Shown piece after piece: positions 8,916 through 19,871 of a stretch of 64,000 nt of DNA. The stretch lies in assembly GCF_900111555.1 (NCBI RefSeq), contig NZ_FOHZ01000002.1:62001-126000 (forward strand), given 5' to 3'. Made by a program: the position numbers and the translations under genes. How positions within the stretch are numbered: the stretch's first letter is position 1; each line of letters starts with the position of its first letter. The stretch comes from Marinobacter segnicrescens (GTDB lineage Bacteria > Pseudomonadota > Gammaproteobacteria > Pseudomonadales > Oleiphilaceae). The notes below the pieces were generated by a model. That model did not search any database and was not told where the DNA came from. It saw only the letters and a program-made list of their open reading frames with translations.

Positions 8916-10538
8916 ATGACTGACGAGTCCCAGAAAGAAAAGCTGCGCCAGCATTTTGCCCGCCGCGTCACCAACCAGGCCCGGGTCGTCCTGGACACCT
9001 GGCAGAAGATCCACGCTGACCCACAGGCAGCCGCCCCCTTCCGCGGAGACCTGGAAGCCTCAGCCGACAAGCTCGCCCGTTATGCCAGCCGGTTCGAGAT
9101 GACCGCCTACGTGGAAGCCGGCAAGGGCATCCTGTCCGCCCTCCCTCACTGGACCCCGGGCGAAGCGCCCGGCCAGGCAGCCGTGGAAGCCTTGCGGGAA
9201 GCGGTCATGTACCTGGAGCAAAGCACCCAGCGCAGGTCTGATCGCCAGAACTCGGAACCTCCGAGGGTTTACCGCAAAACCCCGGTCTATATCGCCCTGG
9301 CCAGTCACGAACTGGCCACAAGGCTGGTGAGACAACTGGAATTTTTCGGATTCCGCGCAGAAGCCTTCGCGTCCCCGGATGACCTGATGGATGCCTGCGC
9401 CCTGCATAAACCGGAAACCATCCTGATGGATATCCGCTTTGGCGGTGGGTCGGATACGGGGCTGGCGACCGTGGAAACGCTGCAACAACGACACGACACT
9501 CCCATACCCATCATCTTTGTCAGCGAAGAGGATGGCACCATTGAAACCCGACTGCGCGCATCCCGCTGCGGCGGTGAGGAGTTCTTCCACCCCGCGGTGG
9601 ATCCTGGCCAACTGATCGAGAAAATCGAAACCTACACCCACAACAACGCGATAGAACCTTACCGGGTGCTGGTACTGGACGACTCCCGGGCCCAGGCCAA
9701 GTTCATGGAAACCGTGCTCAACAAAGCCGGCATGAAAGCCCACATTATTACCGACCCGATGAACATCATCGTCGCCCTGGAGGAGTTCAACCCCGAGATC
9801 ATCATTCTGGACATGTACATGCCAGGCTGTACGGGCATGGAAATCGCGCGGGTGATTCGCCAGCAGGACCGGTTCCACAGTGTGCCCATTATCTACCTGT
9901 CCGCCGAGGACGATGTCCAGAAACAGTTGCACGCCATGAGCCTGGGTGGTGATGACTTCCTTACCAAGCCCATTGACCCGAAGCACCTGGTCGCCACCAT
10001 CCATAACCGGGGCCGGCGCGCCCGCTCACTGTTGGCATTGATGATCCGGGACAGCCTGACCGGGTTGTTCAATCACACCCATACCCTCTACCTGCTGGAG
10101 CAGGAGATGGTCCGCGCCAGCCAGAAAGGTCAGTCCCTGTGTTTCGCCATGATCGACGTGGACTATTTCAAGAAGGTGAACGACACCTTCGGGCACCCCA
10201 TTGGCGACCGCATCCTCCGCGCACTCTCCATGTTCCTGAAACAGCGTTTGCGCAAGACGGATCATATCGGACGCTACGGCGGTGAAGAATTTGCTGTGAT
10301 CATGCCCGACACCCGGGAGAGTGACGCACGGGCTGTGCTCAACGATATCCGCGAGCGCTTTGCGGAGCTGACCCAGACAGCAGGCGACCGGGAATTCCAC
10401 GTCACGTTCAGCTGTGGCGTTGCGCGCTGGGAGGGCGAGGCAGCCTCATCCCTCTGCGAACGGGCTGACCAGGCGCTTTACCAGGCCAAGAATGCCGGAC
10501 GCAACTGCGTGATTGGCAGCGAGGAACACCCTGGCTGA
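8916..10538 (+). CDS. Two-receiver response regulator with active GGDEF domain
   Basis: 540 residues: an N-terminal helical region (1-110, vaguely Hpt-like but without a clear phospho-His), a first receiver (about 124-240, D172), a second receiver (250-363, D299 and K351) and a GGDEF domain (about 375-535). GGEEF at 455-459 is catalytically competent, and RKTD (446-449), five residues upstream, is an RxxD inhibitory site. It should make c-di-GMP on phosphorylation. The order resembles PleD-type and WspR-like regulators. It is divergent from the LapD-like receptor, which suggests a functional pair. No histidine kinase is adjacent. Confidence 0.88.
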   Translation: MTDESQKEKLRQHFARRVTNQARVVLDTWQKIHADPQAAAPFRGDLEASADKLARYASRFEMTAYVEAGKGILSALPHWTPGEAPGQAAVEALREAVMYLEQSTQRRSDRQNSEPPRVYRKTPVYIALASHELATRLVRQLEFFGFRAEAFASPDDLMDACALHKPETILMDIRFGGGSDTGLATVETLQQRHDTPIPIIFVSEEDGTIETRLRASRCGGEEFFHPAVDPGQLIEKIETYTHNNAIEPYRVLVLDDSRAQAKFMETVLNKAGMKAHIITDPMNIIVALEEFNPEIIILDMYMPGCTGMEIARVIRQQDRFHSVPIIYLSAEDDVQKQLHAMSLGGDDFLTKPIDPKHLVATIHNRGRRARSLLALMIRDSLTGLFNHTHTLYLLEQEMVRASQKGQSLCFAMIDVDYFKKVNDTFGHPIGDRILRALSMFLKQRLRKTDHIGRYGGEEFAVIMPDTRESDARAVLNDIRERFAELTQTAGDREFHVTFSCGVARWEGEAASSLCERADQALYQAKNAGRNCVIGSEEHPG

Positions 10539-10582
10539 CACAAACGGACGAGGGTGGCGCAAAAAACCCAAACTCCGGCATT

Positions 10583-10612
10583 CCGTCCATGAAACCATGG
10601 TCTTATGGACGG
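10583..10612. repeat. Short inverted repeat downstream of the GGDEF response regulator
   Basis: CCGTCCAT (10583-10590) and ATGGACGG (10605-10612) form an 8-base-pair stem. No T-run follows, so it is at best a weak terminator. The rest of 10539-10788 holds only the likely aroQ promoter area (TTGAAC 10700-10705, 17 bases, CATCAT 10723-10728). Confidence 0.4.
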
Positions 10613-10788
10613 AACTGCCGCAAACGTCGAAAATGGCGAGCCAGATGCAATGAATTCAGACATGCACCACGAATTCATACGGTCGTTTGTTAAAAACTGT
10701 TGAACCGGCAACTTTCAACCCGCATCATGGGCGCAAAATTCGTTAAAATACGCTATTTTCACCAAATCCCAGTAAGGCACGATTCGTC

Positions 10789-11232
10789 ATGGCCACCATC
10801 CTAGTCCTCCACGGACCGAACCTGAACATGCTCGGCGTCCGCGAACCGGACGTCTATGGCCATGAAACCCTTCAGGATATCAACGAGCGCCTCCATGCCG
10901 CCGCTGCCGATCACGGACACCACCTGCTGCACCTGCAGTCCAATGCCGAATACGAACTGATCGAACGACTGCATGATGCCCGTGCCGAAGGTATCGATTA
11001 CCTGATTTTCAACCCCGCGGCCTTCACCCACACCAGTGTGGCTCTGAGGGATGCGGTGCTGGCGTCCGGCGTCCCGTTTATAGAGGTGCACCTGTCCAAC
11101 GTGCATGCCCGGGAAGCTTTCCGCCATCACTCCTATTTCTCCGATATCGCCGATGGCGTTATCTGCGGCCTTGGCAGTCAGGGCTATGACCTGGCCCTCC
11201 AGGCCGCCCTGCAAAGAATCCATTCCAACTGA
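10789..11232 (+). CDS. aroQ: 3-dehydroquinate dehydratase, type II
   Basis: A 147-residue type II dehydroquinase, the third step of the shikimate pathway (3-dehydroquinate to 3-dehydroshikimate). Family signatures are [13 protein letters not shown] at the N-terminus, the NPAAFTHTS segment (usually NPGAYTHTS) and [17 protein letters not shown] with the catalytic histidine. It directly precedes accB-accC, the usual proteobacterial order, with only 26 bases to accB, so the three are probably one operon. Confidence 0.95.
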   Translation: MATILVLHGPNLNMLGVREPDVYGHETLQDINERLHAAAADHGHHLLHLQSNAEYELIERLHDARAEGIDYLIFNPAAFTHTSVALRDAVLASGVPFIEVHLSNVHAREAFRHHSYFSDIADGVICGLGSQGYDLALQAALQRIHSN

Positions 11233-11258
11233 CACCGATAATACGGGACTGAACTACC

Positions 11259-11711
11259 ATGGATATTCGCAAAATCAAGAAGCTGATCGAACTCCTTGAG
11301 GAATCCGACGTCGAGGAACTGGAGATCCAGGAGGGAGACGACTCGGTTCGCATCTCCCGGCGACGCGAGCACGCCAGCGTCACCTATGCACCCCAGCCCA
11401 TGCATGCGCCCCAACCGCAGGCTGCTGCCCCGGCTCCTGCCGCCGAACCGGCCGCCCCGGAACCGCAGGCGCCTTCCGGCCATGCCGTGAAGTCGCCCAT
11501 GGTCGGCACTTTCTATCGGGCGCCGTCACCCACCGCAGCATCCTTTGTGGAAGTGGGCCAGACGGTCAAGGCCGGCGACGTCATCTGTATCGTTGAAGCC
11601 ATGAAGATGATGAACCAGATCGAAGCCGACAAGAGCGGTACGGTAACCGAGATCCTGGTGGAGAACGGACAGCCGGTAGAGTTCGACCAGCCGCTGGTTA
11701 TCATTTCCTGA
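11259..11711 (+). CDS. accB: Biotin carboxyl carrier protein of acetyl-CoA carboxylase
   Basis: A 150-residue BCCP. It carries the biotin that shuttles CO2 from biotin carboxylase to the carboxyltransferase. The biotinylated lysine is K116 in EAMKMMN. The N-terminal part (1-40) is the oligomerisation helix region; residues 45-75 are an Ala/Pro-rich flexible linker, typical of the family. It lies between aroQ and accC. Confidence 0.96.
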   Translation: MDIRKIKKLIELLEESDVEELEIQEGDDSVRISRRREHASVTYAPQPMHAPQPQAAAPAPAAEPAAPEPQAPSGHAVKSPMVGTFYRAPSPTAASFVEVGQTVKAGDVICIVEAMKMMNQIEADKSGTVTEILVENGQPVEFDQPLVIIS

Positions 11712-11731
11712 GCAACAGGTGACTAAAGATC

Positions 11732-13078
11732 ATGGCCATGATTGATAAAGTTCTGATCGCCAATCGCGGCGAGATCGCACTGCGGGTGCTCAGGGCCTGC
11801 AAGGAACTGGGCATTCGTACCGTCGCTGTACACTCCCAGGTAGACCGCGACCTGATGCACGTCCGCCTGGCGGACGAGTCCGTCTGCATTGGTCCCAACA
11901 GCGCCACTGAAAGCTACCTCAATATCCCTGCCATCATCAGTGCGGCCGAGGTTACCGACAGCGTGGGCATCCACCCGGGCTATGGTTTCCTGGCAGAAAA
12001 CGCCGACTTTGCCGAACAGGTGGAAAAGAGCGGGTTTACCTTTATCGGCCCCCGGGCCGAAACCATCCGTCTGATGGGCAACAAGGTATCCGCCATCGAA
12101 GCCATGGTGAAGGCGGGCGTCCCCACCGTGCCTGGCTCCAACGGCCCCATTAACAATGATGACGAGCGCACCCTGCGCATCGCCCGGGAAATCGGCTATC
12201 CGGTAATCATCAAGGCCGCTTCCGGCGGTGGAGGCCGGGGCATGCAGGTGGTTCATTCGGAGGCGGCCCTGCTCAAGGGCATCCAGGTCACCCAGAGTGA
12301 GGCCAAGAACGCCTTTGGCGACCCCACCGTCTACCTGGAAAAATACCTCGAGCGGCCTCGCCACGTGGAAGTCCAGGTGCTGGCCGATACCCACGGTAAC
12401 GTCATTCACCTGGGTGACCGGGACTGCTCCATGCAGCGTCGCCACCAGAAGGTTATCGAGGAAGCGCCGGCGCCGAACATCGATGAAGAGGCCCGCCAGA
12501 AGACCCTCAAGGCCTGTGTCGATGCCTGCAAGGAGATTGGCTACGTGGGCGCAGGTACCTTCGAGTTCCTGTACCAGGACGGTGCCTTCTACTTCATCGA
12601 GATGAACACCCGGGTCCAGGTTGAACACCCGGTCTCCGAAATGGTCACTGGTGTCGATATCGTGCGTGAGCAGCTGCGTATCGCCAGCGGCATGCCACTG
12701 CAGTACAGCCAGGACGACATCACCATTTCTGGCCATGCCATGGAGTGCAGGATCAATGCCGAGGACCCGAAAACCTTTGTTCCCAGCCCCGGCAAGGTGA
12801 ATCACTTCCATGCACCCGGCGGGAACGGCATCCGCGTGGACTCTCACCTGTACAGTGGCTACACAGTGCCGCCCTACTACGACTCGCTGGTGGCCAAGCT
12901 GATCACCTGGGGCGACGACCGGGAAATCGCCCGCCGTCGAATGAAGAACGCCCTGGACGAACTGGTGGTGGACGGCATCAAGACCAACCAGCCCCTGCAT
13001 CGAAACCTGGTGAGGGACGGCGGCTTCAAGAGCGTGGATTTCACCATCCACTACCTCGAAAAGTTGATACGGGACTGA
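11732..13078 (+). CDS. accC: Biotin carboxylase subunit of acetyl-CoA carboxylase
   Basis: A 448-residue ATP-grasp enzyme that carboxylates the biotin of AccB, matching the E. coli length (449). Visible are the N-terminal [14 protein letters not shown] fold, the glycine-rich ATP loop SGGGGRGM, the [15 protein letters not shown] block and the [10 protein letters not shown] active-site stretch. Translation can start at ATG 11732 or 11738. The stop and the prmA start are separated by one base, which indicates translational coupling. Confidence 0.97.
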   Translation: MAMIDKVLIANRGEIALRVLRACKELGIRTVAVHSQVDRDLMHVRLADESVCIGPNSATESYLNIPAIISAAEVTDSVGIHPGYGFLAENADFAEQVEKSGFTFIGPRAETIRLMGNKVSAIEAMVKAGVPTVPGSNGPINNDDERTLRIAREIGYPVIIKAASGGGGRGMQVVHSEAALLKGIQVTQSEAKNAFGDPTVYLEKYLERPRHVEVQVLADTHGNVIHLGDRDCSMQRRHQKVIEEAPAPNIDEEARQKTLKACVDACKEIGYVGAGTFEFLYQDGAFYFIEMNTRVQVEHPVSEMVTGVDIVREQLRIASGMPLQYSQDDITISGHAMECRINAEDPKTFVPSPGKVNHFHAPGGNGIRVDSHLYSGYTVPPYYDSLVAKLITWGDDREIARRRMKNALDELVVDGIKTNQPLHRNLVRDGGFKSVDFTIHYLEKLIRD

Positions 13079-13079
13079 T

Positions 13080-13976
13080 ATGCCCTGGATCCAACTGCAG
13101 ATTCCGGCTGATCCTGACACGGCGGATCAGCTGGAAGACCTTCTCATGGAGATGGGTGCCGACGCTGTCACCATGGAAGACGCCGCCGACCAGCCCATCT
13201 TTGAACCGGATCCTGGTACCACCCCCTTGTGGGGTGATACCCGGGTGACGGGACTGTTCGATGCCGACCAGGATATTGAGCAGATCTGCTCTGCCATCCG
13301 CGATGCCTGGCACCAGCAGACCCAGCAGGAATTGCCGGACATCGAGGTCACCCTGGTTGAAGACAAGGACTGGGAGCGGGCCTGGATGGATGACTTCCAG
13401 CCCCTCAAGTTCGGGCACCGCCTGTGGATCGTACCCAGCTGGCACGCCGCACCGGACCCCGAAGCCGCCAACCTGCTGCTGGACCCTGGCCTTGCCTTTG
13501 GTACCGGCACCCACCCCACCACAGCCCTTTGCCTCGATTGGCTGGATGCCACGGAAGTGGAAGGCTGCCAGGTCATAGATTACGGTTGCGGCTCCGGCAT
13601 CCTGGCACTGGCGGCCCTGCTGCTGGGTGCTGGCCACGCGATCGGCGTCGATACCGATCCACAGGCCCTGGAAGCCAGTCGTGACAACGCCCGCCGCAAC
13701 GACGTCAGCGATGAGCGGTTTGACCTCTACTTGCCAGGTAATGAACCGGACACCCAGGCTGACATACTGTTGGCAAACATCCTGGCGGGCCCACTGGTTG
13801 AACTGGCTCCCACCCTCGCCGGGAAAGTCCGGCCCGGAGGCCACCTGGTTCTGTCCGGCATCCTTGCACAACAGGCCCGTGAAGTGATGACCGCCTACGA
13901 ACCCTGGTTCGTCATGGACGAGCCCGAACAACGCGAAGAATGGATACGCCTCACAGGTCGCCGCATTGGTGGATGA
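13080..13976 (+). CDS. prmA: Ribosomal protein L11 methyltransferase
   Basis: A 298-residue PrmA that trimethylates ribosomal protein L11. The N-terminal substrate-recognition domain (1-100) begins MPWIQLQI. The SAM domain has GTGTHPTT and the [13 protein letters not shown] binding loop, followed by NILAGPL, equivalent to the NPPY-type active-site motif. It follows accC by one base, the common accC-prmA linkage. Confidence 0.95.
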   Translation: MPWIQLQIPADPDTADQLEDLLMEMGADAVTMEDAADQPIFEPDPGTTPLWGDTRVTGLFDADQDIEQICSAIRDAWHQQTQQELPDIEVTLVEDKDWERAWMDDFQPLKFGHRLWIVPSWHAAPDPEAANLLLDPGLAFGTGTHPTTALCLDWLDATEVEGCQVIDYGCGSGILALAALLLGAGHAIGVDTDPQALEASRDNARRNDVSDERFDLYLPGNEPDTQADILLANILAGPLVELAPTLAGKVRPGGHLVLSGILAQQAREVMTAYEPWFVMDEPEQREEWIRLTGRRIGG

Positions 13977-14033
13977 CGACACGCAAGACTGTCGCTAAAC
14001 TGCTGAGAGCCTTTGACCTTACAGGATTTTAGG

Positions 14034-15275
14034 ATGGCCGATACTTCCAGCCTGCTGACCCGCTGCCCCCACTGCGATACCCGTTTCCGGGTAACCAGTG
14101 AACAACTGACCGTCGCTGATGGCAAGGTGCGCTGCGGGCATTGCATGGAAGTATTCGACGCTCGCAGCCATGCAGACTCCCCGGCGGCCAGCCAACCCGG
14201 GGAGGCAAACCGGGAGCACTTCGGTGCCACCGATCCCGATGAAGACCTGATCTTCCAGGACAACCCGGTAGAAGACGCCGCCGAAGGCCCCTATGCCGGG
14301 CAGGACTCCCATTTTGCCGATGACGAACTCAGCGACAGTTTCCGTGGCGTTGACGCCGGCGCTGAGCATCACGGCGACCTCCACGATGACGATGTCGATG
14401 ACGTGGACGAGAGCTGGGCGGAAGCCATGCTTCAGGAGGAGTTGCCGGACAACACCCCGAATCAGCACCGACACGCATCCCCCGCGCCTACCGGCCATGC
14501 TGACCCTGAATCTCCGGCCCACCGGCAGGCTCCCGCCGAGGAGTCGGCCGAATCTGCGGCCTGGCGCCAGCATGACCCGGCTACCGGAGAATCGGGCTAC
14601 CCGGCTTCCACCGACGACCTGGAGATCGTCGGAATGGTGGCCGAGGCAGAGCCCCACGCCGGGCCTGCGGACGTCGAACGCCCCCGTGACGGTATCACCG
14701 GTGGCACCTTCCCTTCACTGGATGACGTCTCCCCCTACGACCGTCTGTCCAGCGAACCGGTGTCCGTCGGCTCCCGCTCCGGTGGCAGCCTGCGAGGCTG
14801 GCTCTGGACCCTGGTCGTGCTGGCCCTGCTGGGAGGGGTGATTTCCCAGGTCGCATGGTTCCAGTTCGACCGGCTATCGGCCATTCCCGAACTCCGCCCC
14901 TGGTATGAAAAGGCCTGTGAATACGCCGGTTGCGAACTGGCACCACTGGTTGCCATGGATCGCATCCAGAGCCGCAAGCTGGTCGTCCGCACAGACCCCG
15001 ATAACCGTTCCGCCCTGCTGGTGGACGCTGTAATTATCAACCAGGCCGAATTCGAGCAGCCATTCCCCGCCATTGCACTTACCTTTTCCAACCTGAATGG
15101 CGACGTGGTGGCCCAGAGCATCTTCCCACCCGAGGATTACCTCGCCGGTGAGGGCGCCGACCTGGAGGCCATGCCATCAGGTACTCCGGTACGCATCGCT
15201 ATCAGTATCCGCGATCCCGGCCGTGACGCAGTCAACTACAACCTGCGATTCGTTAACCGCAGCAACGACTCCTGA
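14034..15275 (+). CDS. Zinc-ribbon protein with DUF3426 domain
   Basis: A 413-residue protein with an N-terminal MJ0042-type zinc ribbon (CPHC and CGHC, first 40 residues), a long acidic and Pro/His-rich low-complexity linker (about 50-250), one transmembrane helix (about 255-275) and a C-terminal DUF3426 domain. The function of this gammaproteobacterial family is unknown. The start at ATG 14034 follows AGG and matches the conserved MADTSSLLTRCP N-terminus. It sits between prmA and dusB-fis, its usual neighbourhood in pseudomonads. Confidence 0.85.
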   Translation: MADTSSLLTRCPHCDTRFRVTSEQLTVADGKVRCGHCMEVFDARSHADSPAASQPGEANREHFGATDPDEDLIFQDNPVEDAAEGPYAGQDSHFADDELSDSFRGVDAGAEHHGDLHDDDVDDVDESWAEAMLQEELPDNTPNQHRHASPAPTGHADPESPAHRQAPAEESAESAAWRQHDPATGESGYPASTDDLEIVGMVAEAEPHAGPADVERPRDGITGGTFPSLDDVSPYDRLSSEPVSVGSRSGGSLRGWLWTLVVLALLGGVISQVAWFQFDRLSAIPELRPWYEKACEYAGCELAPLVAMDRIQSRKLVVRTDPDNRSALLVDAVIINQAEFEQPFPAIALTFSNLNGDVVAQSIFPPEDYLAGEGADLEAMPSGTPVRIAISIRDPGRDAVNYNLRFVNRSNDS

Positions 15276-15368
15276 CCCCCTCCCGTATCAACCATTGGTG
15301 GACACCAGGTCGAATAAAAGTCAACCAGACAGGGTGAAAAATAATCAACTTTTTCCCCTGTTCCGGCC

Positions 15369-15397
15369 TTCAATACCCTCACCCCCGGCGGTATCAT
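15369..15397 (+). promoter_or_regulatory. Candidate promoter of the dusB-fis operon
   Basis: TTCAAT (15369-15374) and TATCAT (15392-15397) are 17 bases apart, followed by a GC-rich discriminator (GTCGCCCCC). A GC-rich discriminator is also a feature of the stringently controlled E. coli dusB-fis promoter. The -35 match is only 3 of 6. Confidence 0.45.
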
Positions 15398-15510
15398 TGT
15401 CGCCCCCTGAATCCGGCATCCTTTTCTGACTGGCGTCCCATACGGGAGCCAGATGATCGGGTATGGTAGATTCAGAGACAGTTCTGGTAACCGACGACGG
15501 ACTCAGACGT

Positions 15511-16509
15511 ATGCTGCCCACGGTGAAGATAGGGCCCTATACCTTGCCCAATTCCCTGGTGGTCGCGCCCATGGCCGGCGTGACCGACCGCCCTTTCCGG
15601 CAACTCTGCCGGCGCATGGGTGCGGGCCTGGCTGTGTCTGAAATGGTGATTGCCGACCCGTCCCTCTGGCATACCCGAAAATCACGCCTGCGGCTGGATC
15701 ACAAGGGCGAACCTGAGCCCCGCTCGGTGCAAATCGCTGGCGGTGACCCGGACATGCTGGCCAACGCCGCCCGCATGAACGCTGAGCAGGGCGCCCAGAT
15801 TATCGATATCAACATGGGCTGCCCGGCCAAGAAAGTCTGTAACAAGGCGGCCGGCTCGGCGTTGATGAAGGATGAGGCCCTGGTAAAGGACATACTCCAT
15901 GCCGTGGTTCAGGCGGTGGACGTGCCCGTCACCCTGAAAATGCGCACCGGCTGGGACCGGGACAACCGCAATGCCGTCACTATCGCCCGCATGGCGGAAG
16001 ATGCCGGCATCCAGGCACTGGCCGTACACGGGCGCACCCGGGCCGACGCCTATCGGGGCGCGGCGGAATACGACACCATCGCCCAGGTGAAAGAGGCCGT
16101 CACCATCCCGGTGTTCGCCAACGGCGATATCACCACGCCCCAGCAGGCGCAGGCGGTGCTCCGGCACACCGCCGCCGACGGCCTGCTGGTTGGCCGGGGC
16201 GCCCAGGGCAGGCCCTGGATCTTCCGGGAAATAAAGCATTTCCTGGAAACCGGGGAAGTCATGGCACCGCCCCCGCTGGAAGAGGTAGAAGCCATCCTGC
16301 TGGATCACCTGCAGGCGCTTCACTGTTTCTACGGCGATCCCATGGGGGTTCGCATCGCTCGCAAGCACGTGGGCTGGTACCTGCAGGCCCACGACGCCGG
16401 CAAACAGTTCCGCAAGCGTTTCAATACGCTGGAGTGCGCCAAGGCGCAGTCCGACAGTATCCAACAGTATTTTGCAGCCTTACGAAATGGAGAGGTATTC
16501 GCAGCATGA
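15511..16509 (+). CDS. dusB: tRNA-dihydrouridine synthase B
   Basis: A 332-residue flavoenzyme that reduces uridine in the D-loop of tRNAs with NADPH. The core shows [12 protein letters not shown] at the N-terminus, the [18 protein letters not shown] active-site block with the catalytic Cys, and the FMN-phosphate loop NGDI. ATG 15511 begins the region homologous to E. coli DusB (321 residues); an in-frame ATG at 15463 would add 16 residues. Its stop overlaps the fis start (ATGA), the classic dusB-fis operon. Confidence 0.93.
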   Translation: MLPTVKIGPYTLPNSLVVAPMAGVTDRPFRQLCRRMGAGLAVSEMVIADPSLWHTRKSRLRLDHKGEPEPRSVQIAGGDPDMLANAARMNAEQGAQIIDINMGCPAKKVCNKAAGSALMKDEALVKDILHAVVQAVDVPVTLKMRTGWDRDNRNAVTIARMAEDAGIQALAVHGRTRADAYRGAAEYDTIAQVKEAVTIPVFANGDITTPQQAQAVLRHTAADGLLVGRGAQGRPWIFREIKHFLETGEVMAPPPLEEVEAILLDHLQALHCFYGDPMGVRIARKHVGWYLQAHDAGKQFRKRFNTLECAKAQSDSIQQYFAALRNGEVFAA

Positions 16510-16823
16510 CCGCTGAAACACTGGCACACGATTCCATGGCCCGTTCCGCAAACGACGACCAGCCCACCCTTCAGACCGTCAGCAACACCGGTAACTCGGT
16601 AACCCTGCGCGACAGCGTTGAAGTGGCCCTGAAGAACTACCTGGCCCAGCTGGACGGTGCTCCGGTCACCGACGTCTACCAGCTGGTGTTGTCGGAAGTG
16701 GAAGCCCCCCTGCTGGAACAGGTCATGAAGTACACCCGCAACAACCAGACCAGGGCCTCAACCATGCTGGGGCTGAACCGCGGCACGCTGCGCAAGAAAC
16801 TCAAGCAGTACGGTCTGCTATAA
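16506..16823 (+). CDS. fis: DNA-binding protein Fis
   Basis: A 105-residue nucleoid protein that bends DNA and activates rRNA and other growth genes. The C-terminal helix-turn-helix ([20 protein letters not shown]) is almost identical to E. coli Fis (98 residues), and the [14 protein letters not shown] dimerisation helix is present. The start overlaps the dusB stop; an internal ATG at 16536 is also possible, because residues 1-30 are poorly conserved in the family. Confidence 0.95.
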   Translation: MTAETLAHDSMARSANDDQPTLQTVSNTGNSVTLRDSVEVALKNYLAQLDGAPVTDVYQLVLSEVEAPLLEQVMKYTRNNQTRASTMLGLNRGTLRKKLKQYGLL

Positions 16824-16838
16824 TCATCGGATTCTCCC

Positions 16839-16869
16839 AAGGCCTCCCGGAGTTGTTTCGCGAGGCCTT
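16839..16869 (+). terminator. Hairpin between fis and purH
   Basis: AAGGCCTC (16839-16846) pairs with GAGGCCTT (16862-16869), followed by a modest pyrimidine tract (TCCTGTTTC). It may be an imperfect intrinsic terminator that partly separates fis from purHD. Confidence 0.5.
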
Positions 16870-16893
16870 TCCTGTTTCAAGAAGGCATTGAAA

Positions 16894-18474
16894 ATGGCAA
16901 CTCCATCAAACACCCCCGTTCGTCGGGCCCTGATCAGTGTGTCCGACAAGACCGGCATCGTTGAGTTCGGCCGCAGGCTGACCGAGCGCGGCATTGAACT
17001 GCTGTCTACCGGCGGCACCTTCCGCCTGCTGAAGGAAAACCAGGTTCCGGTGACTGAAGTGAGCGATCACACCGGCTTCCCGGAAATGATGGATGGCAGG
17101 GTCAAGACCCTGCACCCGAAAATCCATGGCGGCATCCTCGGGCGTCGTGGCACCGACGACCAGGTGATGGCAGAGCACGGTATCGCACCCATCGACATGG
17201 TGGTCGTTAACCTCTATCCCTTTGAAGAAACCGTGGCGAACCCGGACTGCGACCTGGCCACCGCCATCGAGAACATCGATATCGGCGGCCCCACCATGGT
17301 CCGCGCCGCCGCCAAGAACCACAACGATGTGGCTATCGTGGTCAACGCCTCGGATTACCACAGGGTTCTGAAAGAGCTGGAAGAGAACGATGGCGAGCTC
17401 TGCTACAGCACCCGCTTCGACCTCGCAGTCAAGGCCTTCGAGCATACCGCCGGCTACGACGGTGCCATTGCCAACTACCTGGGTGGCCGCACCCCGGATA
17501 ACGACAACGCCGACTTCCCCCGCACCTTCAACGCCCAATATGTGAAGGTCCAGGATATGCGTTACGGCGAGAACCCTCACCAGCGGGCTGCCTTCTATGC
17601 TGAGCGCAACCCGAAGGAAGCCTGCGTTGCCACCGCAAAGCAGTTGCAGGGCAAGGAACTGAGCTACAACAACGTGGCCGATACCGATGCCGCCCTGGAA
17701 TGCGTCAAGCCCTTTGCCGACCCGGCCTGCGTGATCGTCAAACACGCCAACCCCTGTGGTGTGGCCATTGGTGCGGATATCCGCCAGGCCTATGACCTGG
17801 CCTTCGCTACCGACCCTACCTCTGCGTTCGGTGGCATCATTGCCTTCAACCGTGAGCTCGACGGCGAAACGGCGCAGGCCATCATCGATCGCCAGTTCGT
17901 GGAAGTGATCATTGCACCGACCATTAGCCCCGAAGCGATCGAGCTGGTGGCCGCAAAGAAAAACGTGCGCCTGCTGGCCTGTGGTGAATTCGATGGCGAG
18001 CGTGCGAAGGCCCTGGACTACAAGCGGGTCACCGGAGGCCTGCTGGTGCAGGACCGGGACCTGGGGATGGTCTCCATGGATGAGGTCAAGGTCGTCACAG
18101 AGCGCCAGCCCACCGAGGACGAGCTCAACGATATGCTGTTCGCCTGGGAAGTGGCCAAGTACGTCAAATCCAACGCCATCGTGTACGCCCGAGCCGGACG
18201 CACCATCGGCATTGGCGCCGGCCAGATGAGCCGGGTATACAGCGCAAAGATCGCCGGCATCAAGGCGGCCGACGAGAAGCTGGAAGTGAAGGGGTCGGTG
18301 ATGGCCTCCGACGCCTTCTTCCCGTTCCGGGATGGCATCGACGCTGCCGCCGAAGCGGGGATAACCGCTGTTATCCAGCCGGGCGGCTCCATGCGCGACC
18401 AGGAGGTGATCGACGCCGCCAACGAGCATGGTATCGCCATGGTCTTCACCGGCATGCGCCATTTCCGCCACTGA
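16894..18474 (+). CDS. purH: Bifunctional AICAR formyltransferase / IMP cyclohydrolase
   Basis: A 526-residue enzyme for the last two steps of IMP synthesis. The N-terminal IMP cyclohydrolase domain (about 1-200) opens with [13 protein letters not shown] and has the [10 protein letters not shown] motif. The C-terminal formyltransferase domain contains the catalytic KHANPCG segment and [11 protein letters not shown] 16894 is favoured over TTG 16888 by the spacing from GAAGG (16881-16885). purD follows after 13 bases. Confidence 0.97.
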   Translation: MATPSNTPVRRALISVSDKTGIVEFGRRLTERGIELLSTGGTFRLLKENQVPVTEVSDHTGFPEMMDGRVKTLHPKIHGGILGRRGTDDQVMAEHGIAPIDMVVVNLYPFEETVANPDCDLATAIENIDIGGPTMVRAAAKNHNDVAIVVNASDYHRVLKELEENDGELCYSTRFDLAVKAFEHTAGYDGAIANYLGGRTPDNDNADFPRTFNAQYVKVQDMRYGENPHQRAAFYAERNPKEACVATAKQLQGKELSYNNVADTDAALECVKPFADPACVIVKHANPCGVAIGADIRQAYDLAFATDPTSAFGGIIAFNRELDGETAQAIIDRQFVEVIIAPTISPEAIELVAAKKNVRLLACGEFDGERAKALDYKRVTGGLLVQDRDLGMVSMDEVKVVTERQPTEDELNDMLFAWEVAKYVKSNAIVYARAGRTIGIGAGQMSRVYSAKIAGIKAADEKLEVKGSVMASDAFFPFRDGIDAAAEAGITAVIQPGGSMRDQEVIDAANEHGIAMVFTGMRHFRH

Positions 18475-18487
18475 GGAGAAAAATAAT

Positions 18488-19774
18488 ATGAATATCCTGA
18501 TTATCGGTAGCGGCGGCCGCGAGCACGCCCTGGCCTGGAAGGCGGCTCGCTCACCCCTGGCCGACCGGGTCTTTGTGGCCCCGGGCAATGCCGGCACGGC
18601 ACTGGAACCACGCCTGGAGAATGTCTCCATCGACGTGATGGACCTTGATGCCCTGGCTGACTTTGCCGCTACCCACGACGTGGGCCTGACCATTGTGGGC
18701 CCGGAAGCACCACTGGTAGCCGGCATTGTCGACAAGTTCGAATCCCGCAATCTGCGGGTGTTTGGCCCCAGTCAGGGCGCGGCCCAGCTGGAGGGCTCAA
18801 AGGCCTTTACCAAGGACTTCCTGGCGCGGCACAACATCCCGACCGCCGCCTACGCCAACTTCACCGATGTGAACGAAGCGCTGGCCTATGTGCGCAGTCA
18901 GGGCGCGCCGATCGTGGTGAAGGCCGATGGCCTTGCCGCCGGCAAGGGTGTGATCGTTGCCATGACCCTGGAAGAAGCCGAAGCCGCCATCCGCGATATG
19001 CTGGCCGGCAATGCCTTCGGTGATGCCGGTAGCCGGGTGGTGGTCGAGGAATTCCTGGACGGCGAGGAAGCCAGTTTTATCGTGATGGTGGATGGCGAGC
19101 ATGTCCTGCCCATGGCGACCTCCCAGGACCACAAGCGGGTGGGCGACGGCGATACCGGGCCCAATACCGGTGGCATGGGCGCCTACTCCCCGGCCCCCGT
19201 GGTGACCGATTCTGTGTACCAGAGAATCATGGATGAGGTGATCTATCCGACCGTTCGTGGCATGGCTGCCGAGGGTCACCCCTACAAGGGCTTCCTCTAC
19301 GCCGGCCTGATGATCGATAACGACGGCGCACCGAAGGTCATTGAATTCAACTGCCGGTTTGGCGACCCGGAAACCCAGCCCATTATGCTGCGCATGCAGT
19401 CGGACCTGGTAGAGCTGTGCGACGCGGCCATCGACGGCAAGCTCGACCAGTGCGAATCCCGCTGGGATGACCGCGCGTCCGTCGGCATCGTACTGGCCGC
19501 TGGCGGCTACCCGGGCAACTATGGCAAGGGCGACGTTATTGAGGGCCTCCCGGAAGGGGAAACCGAGGGCGAGAAAGTTTTCCACGCCGGCACCCGGCTG
19601 CAGGGCGAACAGGTGCTCACCAATGGTGGCCGAGTCCTATGCGTCACTGCCCTGGGTAACACGGTGACCGAAGCCCAGCAGCGCGCTTACCAACTGGCGG
19701 GCAGCATTACCTGGAACGGTGCTTTCTATCGCAAGGACATTGCCTGGCGGGCCATCGCCCGTGAAAACGACTGA
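18488..19774 (+). CDS. purD: Phosphoribosylamine-glycine ligase
   Basis: A 428-residue ATP-grasp ligase that joins 5-phosphoribosylamine and glycine to make GAR, the second step of purine synthesis. The N-terminal IIGSGGREHALAW loop, VKADGLAAGKGV ATP site and EFNCRFGDPETQ metal-site motif are all present. A GAGGAGAA ribosome site right after the purH stop sets ATG 18488. It is cotranscribed with purH and followed by a strong terminator. Confidence 0.97.
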   Translation: MNILIIGSGGREHALAWKAARSPLADRVFVAPGNAGTALEPRLENVSIDVMDLDALADFAATHDVGLTIVGPEAPLVAGIVDKFESRNLRVFGPSQGAAQLEGSKAFTKDFLARHNIPTAAYANFTDVNEALAYVRSQGAPIVVKADGLAAGKGVIVAMTLEEAEAAIRDMLAGNAFGDAGSRVVVEEFLDGEEASFIVMVDGEHVLPMATSQDHKRVGDGDTGPNTGGMGAYSPAPVVTDSVYQRIMDEVIYPTVRGMAAEGHPYKGFLYAGLMIDNDGAPKVIEFNCRFGDPETQPIMLRMQSDLVELCDAAIDGKLDQCESRWDDRASVGIVLAAGGYPGNYGKGDVIEGLPEGETEGEKVFHAGTRLQGEQVLTNGGRVLCVTALGNTVTEAQQRAYQLAGSITWNGAFYRKDIAWRAIAREND

Positions 19775-19793
19775 TCCTGCCTAATTGGCCTGA

Positions 19794-19829
19794 AAGCCCG
19801 GTCGCAAGCGAGCTACCGGGCTTTTTTTT
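19794..19829 (+). terminator. Intrinsic terminator of purHD
   Basis: AAGCCCGGT (19794-19802) pairs with ACCGGGCTT (19815-19823), and the stem runs into a tract of eight Ts ending at 19829. Confidence 0.9.
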
Positions 19830-19871
19830 GCGTTACAATCGGCCCCCTGCTGTCCACAAGGAATCCGCCCC

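Noticed and set aside
16906-18750. Long minus-strand open frame (614 codons) opposite purH-purD.
   Set aside because: Antisense shadow of purH; no ribosome site and composition typical of reverse reading of GC-rich genes.
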